Below are positions 46,048-54,776 of a stretch of DNA of 64,000 nt, one piece after another (position 1 is the stretch's first letter; each line of letters opens with the position of its first letter). The DNA comes from Trebonia sp963836195 (GTDB lineage: Bacteria > Actinomycetota > Actinomycetes > Streptosporangiales > Streptosporangiaceae). A model generated the notes under the pieces. It worked only from the letters and a program-made list of their open reading frames with translations, did not search any database and had not been told where the DNA came from. A program made the position numbers and the translations under genes. The stretch is taken from assembly GCA_963836195.1 (NCBI GenBank), contig CAWIIX010000027.1:110244-174243 (forward strand), in the 5' to 3' direction.

Positions 46048-47085
46048 ATGGCAACTAGCTCACCAATGCAGCTCGGCATGATCGGGCTCGGCCGGATGGG
46101 GGCCAACCTGACCCGCCGGCTGATGCACGACGGCCACCACGTCGTCGTGTACGACGTGAACGCGGACGCGGTCAAAGGGCTGGCGGCAGAGGGCGCCACC
46201 GGTACCAACACGCTGGCCGACTTCGTGAACGCGCTGGAGAAGCCGCGCAACGTCTGGATCATGATCCCGGCCGGGATCGTCGACCAGACGCTGGAGCAGC
46301 TGGCGCCGCTGCTCGACGCCGACGACACGATCATCGACGGCGGGAACTCCTACTACCACGACGACATCACCCGGTCCAAGGCCCTCGCGCCACGGAAGTT
46401 GCACTACCTCGACGTCGGCACCTCCGGCGGCGTGTGGGGCCTTGAGCGCGGGTACTGCCTGATGATCGGCGGGGACTCGGCCGCCGTCATGCGGCTCGAC
46501 CCGATCTTCAAGACGATCGCGCCTGGCGTGGGCAGCGAGTGCATCGAGCCAACGCCGGGCCGCGCCGCCGGGTCACAGGCGTCCCAGGGCTACCTGCACT
46601 GCGGGCCGTCCGGCGCCGGGCACTTCGTCAAGATGGTGCACAACGGGATCGAGTACGGCATGATGGCCGCGATCGCCGAGGGGCTGTCGGTCATCAAGGG
46701 GGCCAACATCGGCAACCAGAAGAACGCCGTCCACGACGCCGAGAACACGCCGCTCCGCGACCCCGAGTACTACCAGTACGACATCAACGTGGGCGACGTC
46801 GCCGAGGTCTGGCGGCGCGGCTCGGTGATCTCGTCCTGGCTGATCGACCTGACCGCCGCGGCGCTGGCGAAATCGCCCGACCTGAGCGAGTTCGGCGGCC
46901 GGGTGTCGGACTCCGGCGAGGGCCGGTGGACGGTGGAGGCCGCGATCGACGAGGGCGTGCCCGCGCCGGTCATCACCGCGGCCCTGTACCAGCGGTTCGA
47001 GTCCCGTGACCTCGGCTTGTTCACCGGCAAGATCCTGTCGGCGATGCGGTCGGAGTTCGGCGGCCACGCGGAGCAGAAGGGATGA
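46048..47085 (+). CDS. 6-phosphogluconate dehydrogenase, short type, probably NAD-dependent
   Basis: 345 residues, the short GndA/YqeC-type enzyme. The loop is IGLGRMGANLTRRLMHDGH. The second strand ends VVVYDVN, with Asp36 where NAD-specific enzymes bind the adenosine ribose. The other conserved parts are GTSGGVWGLERGYCLMIGG, GHFVKMVHNGIEYGMMAAIAEG and VWRRGSVISSWL. The cluster thus carries two 6PGDH forms with different expected cofactors. Its stop overlaps the zwf ATG by four bases. Confidence 0.92.
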   Translation: MATSSPMQLGMIGLGRMGANLTRRLMHDGHHVVVYDVNADAVKGLAAEGATGTNTLADFVNALEKPRNVWIMIPAGIVDQTLEQLAPLLDADDTIIDGGNSYYHDDITRSKALAPRKLHYLDVGTSGGVWGLERGYCLMIGGDSAAVMRLDPIFKTIAPGVGSECIEPTPGRAAGSQASQGYLHCGPSGAGHFVKMVHNGIEYGMMAAIAEGLSVIKGANIGNQKNAVHDAENTPLRDPEYYQYDINVGDVAEVWRRGSVISSWLIDLTAAALAKSPDLSEFGGRVSDSGEGRWTVEAAIDEGVPAPVITAALYQRFESRDLGLFTGKILSAMRSEFGGHAEQKG

Positions 47086-48566
47086 CGACCGGACCAGCCA
47101 AGGGGGACCACGCCCGCCCGAGCCCGCACATCATCGTGCTGTTCGGTGCGACCGGGGACCTGGCCAAGCGGAAGCTGCTGCCCGGGCTCTACCACCTGTT
47201 CGTGGCCGGGCTGCTGCCGGAGAAGTTCGCGATCATCGGCACCTCGCCGCCGGAGTTCGCGGTCTCCGAGGACGACTTCAGGTCCCGCGCGCGGTCGGCC
47301 TGCGACGAGTTCGGGGTGGCGAAGCCCTTCGGCGAGCCGTGGGACAAGTTCGTCTCGCACCTGACCTTCGCCCCGGCCTCGCCGGATGACCCGTCGCCGC
47401 TGGTGGCAGCCGTCGCCGCCGCAGAGAAGGCCATCGGCGACTCCCGCGGCCAGCGTGGCAACGGCGACGGCGCCGGCTCGGTCGCGCGGCTGTTTCACCT
47501 GGCGGTGCCGCCGTCGGCGTTCGCGTCGGTGGTGGGGATGCTCGGCTCGTCCGGGCTGGCCACAGAGAACTCCCGGGTGATCATCGAGAAGCCCTTCGGC
47601 TGGGACCTGGCCTCGGCCAAGTCGCTGGACGAGGCCGTGCTCAAGGTCTTCCACGAGACGCAGATATTCAGGATCGATCACTTCCTGGGCAAGGAGTCGA
47701 TCGACAACATCCTCGCCTTCCGCTTCGCCAACGGGCTCTTCGAGCCGATCTGGAACCGGCAGCACATCAAGTACGTGCAGATCGACGTGCCGGAGACGCT
47801 GTCGATCGAGGGGCGGGCCGCGTTCTACGACGCGACCGGCGCCTACCGGGACATGGTGGTGACGCACCTGTTCCAGGTGCTTGGGTTCCTGGCGATGGAA
47901 CCGCCCGTGAATCTGTCGGCCAAGCAGCTCAGAGACGAGAAGTTGAAGGTCTACGACGCGCTGAGGCCGATCGACGTGCGGCACGTGGTGCGCGGTCAGT
48001 ACGACGGCTACACGAAATCGCCCGGGGTGCGGGCCGATTCCGATACCGAGACGATGATCGCGCTGCGGGTCGAGATCGAGAACTGGCGCTGGCGCGGGGT
48101 GCCGTTCTATCTGCGCTCGGGCAAGTCGATGAAGGCCTCGCGGCAGGTGGCCACGCTCGGGTTCCAGGAGCCGGCGCTGCGAATGTTCCACGCGCACCGC
48201 AAGGACATCCCGGCCGGGCGGGCCAACGAGATCGTCATCGACTTCGCCGACCCGGGGTCGATCCACGTCGACTTCATGGCCAAGGTGCCCGGGCCGGAGA
48301 TGACGCTGGGCGCCTCCACCATGAGCTTCCACTACGCGGACTCGTTCGCCCAGTCCAACGCGCTCGAGGGGTACGAACGGCTGATCCTGCTGGCGATGCT
48401 CGGTGACATGGCGCTGTTCACCAGCTCCGCTGGCATCGAGCGGCTCTGGGAGGTCTCCGAGCCGCTGCTGACGAATCCCCCGCCGGTCGAGCCGTACGAG
48501 CCGGGCACGTGGGGGCCGGCCAGCGTGGACAAGCTGATCGCGCCGTACCACTGGCACCTGAGGTAA
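47082..48566 (+). CDS. zwf: Glucose-6-phosphate 1-dehydrogenase
   Basis: 494 residues. Zwf oxidises glucose-6-phosphate to 6-phosphogluconolactone, the first step of the oxidative pentose phosphate pathway. The cofactor motif FGATGDLAKRKLLPGLY is at residues 21-37. The active site RIDHFLGKE is near residue 197, with the catalytic His. VIIEKPFGWDLASA and the C-terminal ALEGYERLILLAMLGD are intact. No opcA or pgl is seen in the window. It is the last gene of the operon, followed within 50 bp by a strong terminator. Confidence 0.96.
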   Translation: MTTGPAKGDHARPSPHIIVLFGATGDLAKRKLLPGLYHLFVAGLLPEKFAIIGTSPPEFAVSEDDFRSRARSACDEFGVAKPFGEPWDKFVSHLTFAPASPDDPSPLVAAVAAAEKAIGDSRGQRGNGDGAGSVARLFHLAVPPSAFASVVGMLGSSGLATENSRVIIEKPFGWDLASAKSLDEAVLKVFHETQIFRIDHFLGKESIDNILAFRFANGLFEPIWNRQHIKYVQIDVPETLSIEGRAAFYDATGAYRDMVVTHLFQVLGFLAMEPPVNLSAKQLRDEKLKVYDALRPIDVRHVVRGQYDGYTKSPGVRADSDTETMIALRVEIENWRWRGVPFYLRSGKSMKASRQVATLGFQEPALRMFHAHRKDIPAGRANEIVIDFADPGSIHVDFMAKVPGPEMTLGASTMSFHYADSFAQSNALEGYERLILLAMLGDMALFTSSAGIERLWEVSEPLLTNPPPVEPYEPGTWGPASVDKLIAPYHWHLR

Positions 48567-48611
48567 CGTCACCCCCTTCCCCCATCCCTCTCCTTAACAG
48601 GCTTCACCCTC

Positions 48612-48653
48612 AACGGCGATGGCCCCGCGAACTGCGGGGGCATCGCCGTTTTT
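48612..48653 (+). terminator. Rho-independent terminator of the gnd-pgi-gnd2-zwf operon
   Basis: A 17-bp stem (48612-48628 with 48634-48650, one mismatch) closes a 5-nt loop and is followed by a T run (48649-48653), 46 bp after the zwf stop. This is the most classical terminator in the window. Confidence 0.92.
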
Positions 48654-48755
48654 ATGGGCCGGCCGGGCGTGCGGGGTGGCCGCGGTGGCCGGGCGGGTAC
48701 GTGCGGCTGAGGTCGCTCCCGGGCGGGGGAAGCGGTGGACGGACCGGAGTCGGCC

Positions 48756-48770
48756 GGGTCCGTTCGGGAT
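48756..48770 (+). repeat. Dispersed repeat copy F
   Basis: GGGTCCGTTCGGGAT, with upstream AGTCGGCC as in copy B and downstream CTTTGACTTTTGG as in copy D. It lies between the zwf terminator and the lipid-kinase-like gene. Confidence 0.65.
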
Positions 48771-48837
48771 GAAGGGGGTGTGTCTTTGACTTTTGGGGGG
48801 AATGACCAGGACCGGGACGGGTAGCCTCGGGGTCGAT

Positions 48838-49761
48838 ATGCCTGCTGTCTCGTTTGTGGTTAACGGCTCGCTGGCCGGGGTCAGCGGACGGTTCGTGCCG
48901 CTCTGCCGCGAGGTCGCCGCCGGGAACGGGTGGACGGCCGAGTTCCACGTGACCGAGAAGGCCGAGGCCGGGGTCGCGGCGGCCCGAGGGTCGGCCCTCG
49001 ACGGCGCCGACCTGGTGGTGGCGGTCGGCGGGGACGGGACCGTCCGCGGCTGCGCCGAGGGCGTGGCGTCGACCGGCGTGCCGCTCGGGATCGTCCCGCA
49101 CGGCACCGCCAACCTGCTCGCCCGGACGCTCGGCATCCCCGGCCACCCGCGGGCGGCCCTCGACCTGGCGCTCGACCCGGGCCGGGCGGCCGACGACCGG
49201 CAGATCGACCTGGCGGTCGCCGACCGGGAGCCCTTCACCGCGATGGCGGGCATGGGCCTCGACGCCGCCGTCGTGGCCGGGACGAAGCTCAAGCACCAGT
49301 TCGGCTGGCTCGCCTACGCGATGTCGGGGGCGGCCCACCTCGCCACCCCGCCGACCCAGTTCACGATCAGGCTGGACGACCGGCCGCCGATCGAGCGGAC
49401 GGCGCGGTCGGTCGTCGTCGGCAACTCCGGGCTCCTCCCGGGCGGGTTCAGCCTGCTGCCGGACGCCCGGCTCGACGACGGCATGCTCGACGTGGGCGTC
49501 CTCGCGCCGCACGGCCCCTTCGGCTGGACCCGGCTGGCCACCCGGGTGCTGACCCACAGCCACCACCAGGACCGGATGCTCGAGCGGTTCCAGGCCCGCC
49601 GGGTGGAGATCACCTCCTGCGTGACGCTCCCCCGCGAGGTCGACGGCGAGGTCATCGCGCCCGGCGACTCGCTCACGGTCATGGTCCAGCCGGGCACGCT
49701 GACGGTCCGGGTGCCGCTGACGCTGCGGAAAACCGCTATCGGCGCTCCCGTAAAGCGCTAA
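48838..49761 (+). CDS. Diacylglycerol kinase-like (DAGK catalytic domain) lipid kinase
   Basis: About 307 residues. The DAGK_cat ATP motif is VVAVGGDGTVRGCAEG, followed by the conserved GIVPHGTANLLARTLGIP. The C-terminal beta-sandwich contains VVVGNSGLLPGGFSLLPDA and LDDGMLDVGVLAP, as in YegS/DgkB-type enzymes. These phosphorylate diacylglycerol or related lipids on the inner membrane face. The start is uncertain: ATG 48838 begins the domain (PAVSFVVNG), and ATG 48802 lies after a G6 run. There are no membrane helices, and the frame is clean. Confidence 0.85.
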   Translation: MPAVSFVVNGSLAGVSGRFVPLCREVAAGNGWTAEFHVTEKAEAGVAAARGSALDGADLVVAVGGDGTVRGCAEGVASTGVPLGIVPHGTANLLARTLGIPGHPRAALDLALDPGRAADDRQIDLAVADREPFTAMAGMGLDAAVVAGTKLKHQFGWLAYAMSGAAHLATPPTQFTIRLDDRPPIERTARSVVVGNSGLLPGGFSLLPDARLDDGMLDVGVLAPHGPFGWTRLATRVLTHSHHQDRMLERFQARRVEITSCVTLPREVDGEVIAPGDSLTVMVQPGTLTVRVPLTLRKTAIGAPVKR

Positions 49762-49839
49762 ATACATAAGCCGGTAATACATAGGGGGTCCCCCGCCGCG
49801 GCCCTCAAACCCCGGTGTATACCGGTATTGGCGCTTCAA

Positions 49840-50070
49840 ATGCGAAAGCCGGTGAACGTGTCCATGGACGCGGAAGAGAGCCTGCTCGGCAAGGTCGGGC
49901 GGGTAACAGTCTCCATTCCGGCCCACGGCCCCGGCGAGGTACTACTCCCCATTCGGGGCGCCAGCGAGGCGTTCGCCGCCTGGTCCGATGAGCCAATCGC
50001 CCGCCACACGCGGGTAGCGGTCGTCGAATCACTGTCGGCCCGCTCGGTGTTCGTCACCCCATTTCCCTAG
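49840..50070 (+). CDS. Small NfeD-like OB-fold protein, partner of the flotillin gene
   Basis: About 76 residues. GKVGRVTVSIPAHGPGEVLLPIRGASEAFAAWSDEPIARHTRVAVVESLSARSVFVTPF matches the soluble OB-fold part of NfeD/YuaF-type proteins, which are regularly encoded just before flotillins. The membrane helices of full NfeD are absent, so it may dock onto flotillin from the cytoplasm. Possible starts are ATG 49840 and ATG 49864. A CCGGT/ACCGG inverted repeat at 49812-49825 lies just upstream and could be an operator. It is 19 bp from the flotillin start. Confidence 0.65.
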   Translation: MRKPVNVSMDAEESLLGKVGRVTVSIPAHGPGEVLLPIRGASEAFAAWSDEPIARHTRVAVVESLSARSVFVTPFP

Positions 50071-50089
50071 ACTCGAGGAAGAGTCAACC

Positions 50090-51424
50090 ATGTTGTTCTG
50101 GCATGTTCCCGCGCCCAACGAAGCCCTGCTCATTTCCGGTTCCAAGCGCCGCTCGGATGCGACGCAATTCCGTATCGTCACCGGTCACGGCAGCTTCGTC
50201 CTGCCGGTTAAGCAGCGGGCGCGAATGCTGTCGCTGGCGCTGCGCGAGGCGGAAATCACCGAGGAGTGCATTACCAAACAGGGCATCAGGCTCAACGTCC
50301 GCGCGGTGGCCGCGTTCAAGGTCGGAGACGACCAGACGTCGATCGCGAACGCGGCCCGCCGGTTCCTGTCCGAGCAGGACCGGATGGAGGTGCTGGTCGG
50401 CCGGGTGTTCGCCGGCCACCTGCGGTCGATCATCGGCGGGCTCACGGTCGAGCAGATCATCAGGGAGCGCGACCGGGTCGCCCAGGAGGTGAAGGAGGGC
50501 AGCCACTCCGAGATGGAGAAGCTCGGGATCGTGGTGGACGCGCTCGAGATCCAGGAGATCGAGGACTCCACCGGCTACATCAACAACCTGGCCGCGCCGC
50601 ACGCGGCCGCGATCGCCAGCCAGGCCCGGATCGCCAAGGCGAAGGCCGAGCTCGAGGCGGCCGAGCGCGAGCTCGACGCGGCCGCGATGAAGGCGCAGTA
50701 CGAGCGGGACATGGCGATCAAGCAGGCCGGCTACCAGGCGGAGACCGAGCAGGCCAAGGCGCGGGCCGCCCAGGCCGGCCCGCTGACCGAGGCCCAGGCG
50801 TCGCAGGAGGTCATTGCGCAGCAGACCGCGCTCGCGCAGCGGCAGGCCGAGCTGGCCGCGCAGCGTCTCGAGGCCGAGGTGCGGCGGCCGGCCGACGCCG
50901 AGGCGTACCGCAAGCGCACGATCGCCGAGGCCGACCGCGACCAGTCGCGGTTCGCGACCGAGGCGGAGGCGTTCCGCAAGCGCACCATGGCCGAGGCCGA
51001 CCGCGACCAGGCCCGGCTTGCGGCCGAGGCGGAGGCCTACCGGGCGAAGACGCTGGCTGACGCGCAGGCGAAGTCGGTTCAGGTCAAGGCGGACGCGGAC
51101 GCGCACGCGGAGCGGTCGCTGGCCGAGGGCCAGGCGGACGCGAACCGGGCCAGGGCGGACTCGCTCCGCCAGGGCAACCAGGAGCTGATCGCGGCCGACC
51201 GGCTGATGGCGAACCTGCCCGCGATCGTCGAGTCGGCCGCGCGCGGCCTGGCCGGGGCGAACCTGACCGTGCTGAACGGCACCCAGGGGCTCAACGAGGT
51301 CGTGGCCGGCCTGATCGGGCAGGGCATGTCCATCCTTGACCTGGTCAAGAAGGCCTCGGCGAACGGGGCCGGCGTCGCCCCCGCGCAGGTGACCGACGGC
51401 CGGGGCACGGCTGAACTGAACTAG
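50090..51424 (+). CDS. SPFH/Band 7 domain flotillin-like protein
   Basis: 444 residues. Residues ~1-160 form the SPFH domain (VPAPNEALLISGSKRR; FVLPVKQRARMLSLALREAEITEECITKQGIRLNV; LRSIIGGLTVEQIIRERDRVAQEV). A long coiled coil, residues ~170-390, follows. It is Ala/Glu/Arg-rich with three near-repeats of a ~21-residue unit containing EAEAYRKRTIAEADRDQ. The C-terminus (LIAADRLMANLPAIVESAARGL) is flotillin-like. Flotillins scaffold membrane microdomains. There is no N-terminal membrane helix. GAGGAAGA precedes the ATG. Confidence 0.9.
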   Translation: MLFWHVPAPNEALLISGSKRRSDATQFRIVTGHGSFVLPVKQRARMLSLALREAEITEECITKQGIRLNVRAVAAFKVGDDQTSIANAARRFLSEQDRMEVLVGRVFAGHLRSIIGGLTVEQIIRERDRVAQEVKEGSHSEMEKLGIVVDALEIQEIEDSTGYINNLAAPHAAAIASQARIAKAKAELEAAERELDAAAMKAQYERDMAIKQAGYQAETEQAKARAAQAGPLTEAQASQEVIAQQTALAQRQAELAAQRLEAEVRRPADAEAYRKRTIAEADRDQSRFATEAEAFRKRTMAEADRDQARLAAEAEAYRAKTLADAQAKSVQVKADADAHAERSLAEGQADANRARADSLRQGNQELIAADRLMANLPAIVESAARGLAGANLTVLNGTQGLNEVVAGLIGQGMSILDLVKKASANGAGVAPAQVTDGRGTAELN

Positions 51425-51497
51425 CGCAGCTTGGACTGGCCGTGCTCTGGCCGCCCACGGTGGCCAGAGCACGGCGCGGGCATGGCAGGCTGGAAGC

Positions 51498-52331
51498 ATG
51501 TCAGAGCCTCTTACCCTGATGGCGGTCCACGCCCACCCCGACGACGAGGCGTCAAGCGGCGGCATTCTCGCCGCTTACGCCGACCAGGGCATCCGAGTGG
51601 TCGTGGTCACCTGCACCAACGGCGAGTACGGTGACGCGCCCGGCGGTATCAAACCGGGGCAACCCGGTCACGACCCCGAGGCGGTGGCCAGGCAGCGGCT
51701 GGCCGAGCTCGACCAGTCGGTGAAAATCCTCAAGGTCAGCGACCTGGAGACGCTCGGCTACCACGACTCCGGCATGGAGGAATGGGACTACAAGAGCAGT
51801 CCCGAGGCCTTCAGCAACGTGCCGGTTCCGATCGTGGCGGGCCGGATCGCCGAGCTGATCACCAAGTACCGCCCGCAGGTGCTGGTGACCTACGACGACC
51901 AGGGCGCCTACCAGCACCCGGATCACGTGCACGCGAGCCTGGCGGCCCAGGCGGCGGCGAAGGAGACCGGCATCCCGGCCAAGGTCTACCTGTCGACGAT
52001 GCGGGGCTCCAACTGGCGGAAGATCTGGGACGCGCTCCGCGCGGCGGGCGAGCAGGTGCCCGACTGGCAGGAGGACGAGGAGCGCGGACGTCGGGCGCTC
52101 GAGTCCGAGGAGCGGATCACCACGACGATCGACATCCGGCCGGTGCTGGAGCGCAAGCGGGCGGCGCTGTTCGCGCACGGGAGCCAGATTAACGACTCGT
52201 GGTTCAGCAAGATCCCGCCGGAGGTGGCCGAGCAGGCGTTCGGCTACGAGTACTTCATCCGCGTGGTCGACACGACCGGCGCGCCGATCCCGGAGACCGA
52301 CCTGTTCGCGGGGCTCCGAACCGGGGCATAA
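51498..52331 (+). CDS. PIG-L (LmbE-like) deacetylase, MshB/Mca-related
   Basis: 277 residues. The zinc motif is AVHAHPDDE (His13, Asp16) with the later HPDH in QHPDHVHASLAAQAAA. Conserved pieces are VVVVTCTNGEYGD and LGYHDSGM. PIG-L deacetylases in actinomycetes include MshB and Mca of mycothiol metabolism. The overall pattern is closer to a generic LmbE member with Mca-like LGYHDSGM. The substrate is therefore probably an N-acetylglucosaminyl conjugate, but this is not certain. GGAAG precedes the ATG. Confidence 0.85.
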   Translation: MSEPLTLMAVHAHPDDEASSGGILAAYADQGIRVVVVTCTNGEYGDAPGGIKPGQPGHDPEAVARQRLAELDQSVKILKVSDLETLGYHDSGMEEWDYKSSPEAFSNVPVPIVAGRIAELITKYRPQVLVTYDDQGAYQHPDHVHASLAAQAAAKETGIPAKVYLSTMRGSNWRKIWDALRAAGEQVPDWQEDEERGRRALESEERITTTIDIRPVLERKRAALFAHGSQINDSWFSKIPPEVAEQAFGYEYFIRVVDTTGAPIPETDLFAGLRTGA

Positions 52332-52338
52332 CCGGCTG

Positions 52339-53398
52339 GTGGCCTCCGATCGCGTAGCCGCCGTACCCGCCGTGGCCGCCGCCGTCGCGGAGTTGTACGG
52401 GGCCGACCCTGACGTGTTCACCGAGCGCCGCAAGGCGCTGGTGGCGGCGGCGAAGGAGGCCGGCGATCGGGAGGCGGCGGCCGCGATCGGGGCGCTGCGG
52501 AAGCCGACGCGGGCCGCCTGGGTGGTCAACCGGCTGGCCCGGGCCGAGCCGTCAGCCGCTGACCGGATGGCCGCGCTCGCGGCCGAGCTGCGGGCGGCGG
52601 AGGCGGCCAAGGACGGGCGGCGGCTGCGGGAGCTGTCGGCGGCGCGCGGGGTCGCTGATCGACGGGCTTACGGCCCAGGCGCTGGCGCGCGGCGGGCGGG
52701 CGCGGTGGACCCGTCGGCGAGCCTGCGGGCGGAGGTCACCGACACGCTGACGGCCGCGCTGGCCGATCCTGAGACCGCGGCCGTTGTTCGCGGCGGGGAC
52801 GCTCACCAAGGCGGCGCAGTGGTCGGGGTTCGGCTACGGCGATTTTGCCCCGACCGACGGCGTATCTCCTGACGGCACCGCCTCGGCCGACGACGGCGGG
52901 TCTCCCGCCGTGGTCGAGTTCGCCCCGGTTGATATCGCGACGCGGAGGTCTCGTCGGGCGGCGCGCACTGCAGCCGAACCCGGGTCCGGCGTCCGCAGGG
53001 CACCCGTCGCTGAGTCGCAAGACGCTGAGTCGCAAGACGCTGAGTCGCAAGACGGTGAGTCGCAAGACGGTGAGTCGCAAGACGCTGCGCGGGAGCAAGC
53101 GCGGCTGGCAGCGGAAGAGCGGCAGCGGGCAGCGGAAGAGCAGCGGCAGGCGCAGGAGGCAGCCGAGCGCGCGGCCCGCGCCCGGGAGAAATTCGAGGAT
53201 GCCGAACGGACCCTGGCTCAGGCGTCCACCGCCGCCGCCGAGGCGGCAGCAGTGGAAGACCGGCTGGAGGCGGAGGTCCGCCAGCTCGAGGAACGCCTCA
53301 CGCAGGCGCGGGAAGAGCTGGCCACGGCCCGGCTGCGCGCGCGTCGCGCTGAAGCCGCCGAGCGCCGCGCCCGCCAGAGTCTGGACAGGCTCAAGTGA
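52339..53398 (+). pseudogene. Coiled-coil hypothetical protein with three frame changes and an ESQD repeat
   Basis: The protein is about 350 residues after correction. The N-terminal helical part reads VFTERRKALVAAAKEAGDREAAAAIGALRKPTRAAWVVNRLAR, the middle ALIDGLTAQALAR and VDPSASLRAEVTDTLTAALADPETAA, then FAAGTLTKAAQWSGFGYGDFAP. The C-terminus is a long charged coiled coil (AREQARLAAEERQRAAEEQRQ to the end). I know this only as a conserved actinobacterial hypothetical. Breaks near 52650 and 52790 equal one extra base, and the one near 52690 equals one missing base or two extra. Five AESQD/GESQD units lie at 53009-53083. It starts at GTG 52339, 7 bp after the deacetylase gene, so it is probably co-transcribed with it. 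Confidence 0.65.
53009..53083 (+). repeat. 15-bp tandem repeat, five copies, coding for (A/G)ESQD
   Basis: Units at 53009, 53024, 53039, 53054 and 53069 each read G(C/G)TGAGTCGCAAGAC. They keep the frame and form the linker before the coiled coil. Confidence 0.95.
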
Positions 53399-53475
53399 CG
53401 ACCTTTGTGCGATCGGCGGATGGCCGACAGCTCGCCGTGAAGGCGGTCGCGCGCACGCCCGCGGGCCAGCGCCGG

Positions 53476-54036
53476 TTACGTCGGCTGCGCCTCGAGATCA
53501 CGGTTCTGCAGTCTCCACTCCCGCAGCGCGGTGACGCTAGGGTGATCGTTGCCAAGCGCATCGCCCAAGCCCATGATGACCTTGAGCTGGAGTGCTTCCG
53601 CCTCTTCGGTGCGCTGCTGAGCCCGCAGCGTGATCGCCAGGTTCGCTTCGCAGACTTGCGCGTCGGGATGGCTGGCGCCGAGGGTCTTCTTCAGCCGCTC
53701 CAGGCTGTTCCGCTGCAGGCTCTGCGCTTCGTTCAGCTGTCCCAGGTCGTACAGGCAGTTCGCCTCGTTGATCTGGCAGGACAGCGTGAACGGGTGATCG
53801 TCATCGAGCGACGTGCGCATCGCTCCCAATGTCCGGCCGGCGACTTCGAGGGCCTCGTGGAATGCGCCGACACCCCGCAGGTAGGTCGAGATGTTGTTCT
53901 CGGCCACCAGCGTGAAGGGGTGCGTCGCGCCGATGGTGGCCTGGTAAGACCTGAGTTGGGCCACAATTTGACGCGAGCCGATTCGGTGGGGCGCTGACCT
54001 GCGGTTTCTTTCTTCGTGAGAGCTCAACTTGCGCAC
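53476..54036 (-). pseudogene. C-terminal relic of an FxSxx-COOH system TPR protein (FxsT-like)
   Basis: About 187 residues of TPR repeats of the FxsT kind: LRSYQATIGATHPFTLVAENNISTYLRGVGAFHEALEVAGRTL, then the next units with DDDHPFTLSCQINEANCLYDLGQ and GASHPDAQVCEANLAITLRAQQ, and the typical ending NDHPSVTALREWRLQNRDLEAQPT. Full FxsT proteins are several times longer, with upstream NB-ARC-type domains, and belong to a radical-SAM RiPP system. Nothing of that system is present here. The relic begins abruptly at about 54000 and is probably not functional. Confidence 0.7.
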
Positions 54037-54117
54037 TAATGATGGCCCGTAGAGTTGCCTGGTGCCGTATGTCAGGATGGTGAAGGCCAGGCCAGGCCAG
54101 GCCAGACCCGCCCCGGG

Positions 54118-54762
54118 TCAGTGATCCGCGGAGAAGATCTCCCGTACCTCGCGGGCGGCGTAGTACACCAGCACGTACCCGGCGGCCGGGTCAGCCCACC
54201 ACCAGCCGAGCGCGGCATTCAGCACCAGGCCCGCCAGGACCGCAACAGCGAGGATCCCATCGATCATGGTGACCCGGCCCTCAGTGCGCAGCACGGGGTT
54301 ATCCAGCGCCCGGCCCGTCCGGGCCTTACCGGCTGCCAGCGCGAACATCACCACTGCGGTCGCCGCCGTCCAGATGATCCCGAGCACGGAGTGCCGCGGG
54401 TGGTAGCCAGCGGCCAGCACCACCGTGGACTGCACCAGCAGATAGACCGCCAGGGCGGCAAACGCGTACCCGATCAGCCGCAGGCCACGGCGCTGCCGTT
54501 CCTCGCCGGTGCCCGACAGTTCCCAGATGACGACCGTGGACGCACCGATCTCGATCAGCGAGTCCAGGCCGAACCCGGCCAGCGCCACCGACCGGGCCGA
54601 GATCGCCGCGATAGCCAGTACCACGATCCCGGCCACGTTCCAGGCCAGCGTCACGTACTCCAGGGCAAAGCCCCGGCGCAGCAGAGCGCTCCGCGCCGCG
54701 GTATCAGCAGGAGTCACCCGCTCAGTCTGGCAGGCCACCGCGGCCACGTGATGAGAGGCCAT
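54118..54762 (-). CDS. Cation diffusion facilitator family transporter, short form
   Basis: About 200-214 residues, five to six membrane helices: YVTLAWNVAGIVVLAIAAISARSVALAGFGLDSLIEIGAS, then LIGYAFAALAVYLLVQSTVVLAAGYHP, GIIWTAATAVVMFALAAG, and IDGILAVAVLAGLVLNAALGWWWADPAAGYVLVYYAAREV. Asp residues in GFGLDSLIE and WWADPAAG are at the positions of the CDF metal site. The cytoplasmic C-terminal domain of typical CDFs is absent. The start may be GTG 54717 rather than ATG 54762. It is divergent from mntP. The metal is unknown. Confidence 0.8.
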   Translation of the reverse strand: MASHHVAAVACQTERVTPADTAARSALLRRGFALEYVTLAWNVAGIVVLAIAAISARSVALAGFGLDSLIEIGASTVVIWELSGTGEERQRRGLRLIGYAFAALAVYLLVQSTVVLAAGYHPRHSVLGIIWTAATAVVMFALAAGKARTGRALDNPVLRTEGRVTMIDGILAVAVLAGLVLNAALGWWWADPAAGYVLVYYAAREVREIFSADH

Positions 54763-54776
54763 GAGAGCCTGAATCG

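Noticed and set aside
53205..53225. CGAACGGACCCTGG in the coiled-coil gene, similar to repeat copy A
   Set aside because: Only 14 bases match and the tail does not. The sequence fits the coiled-coil codons.
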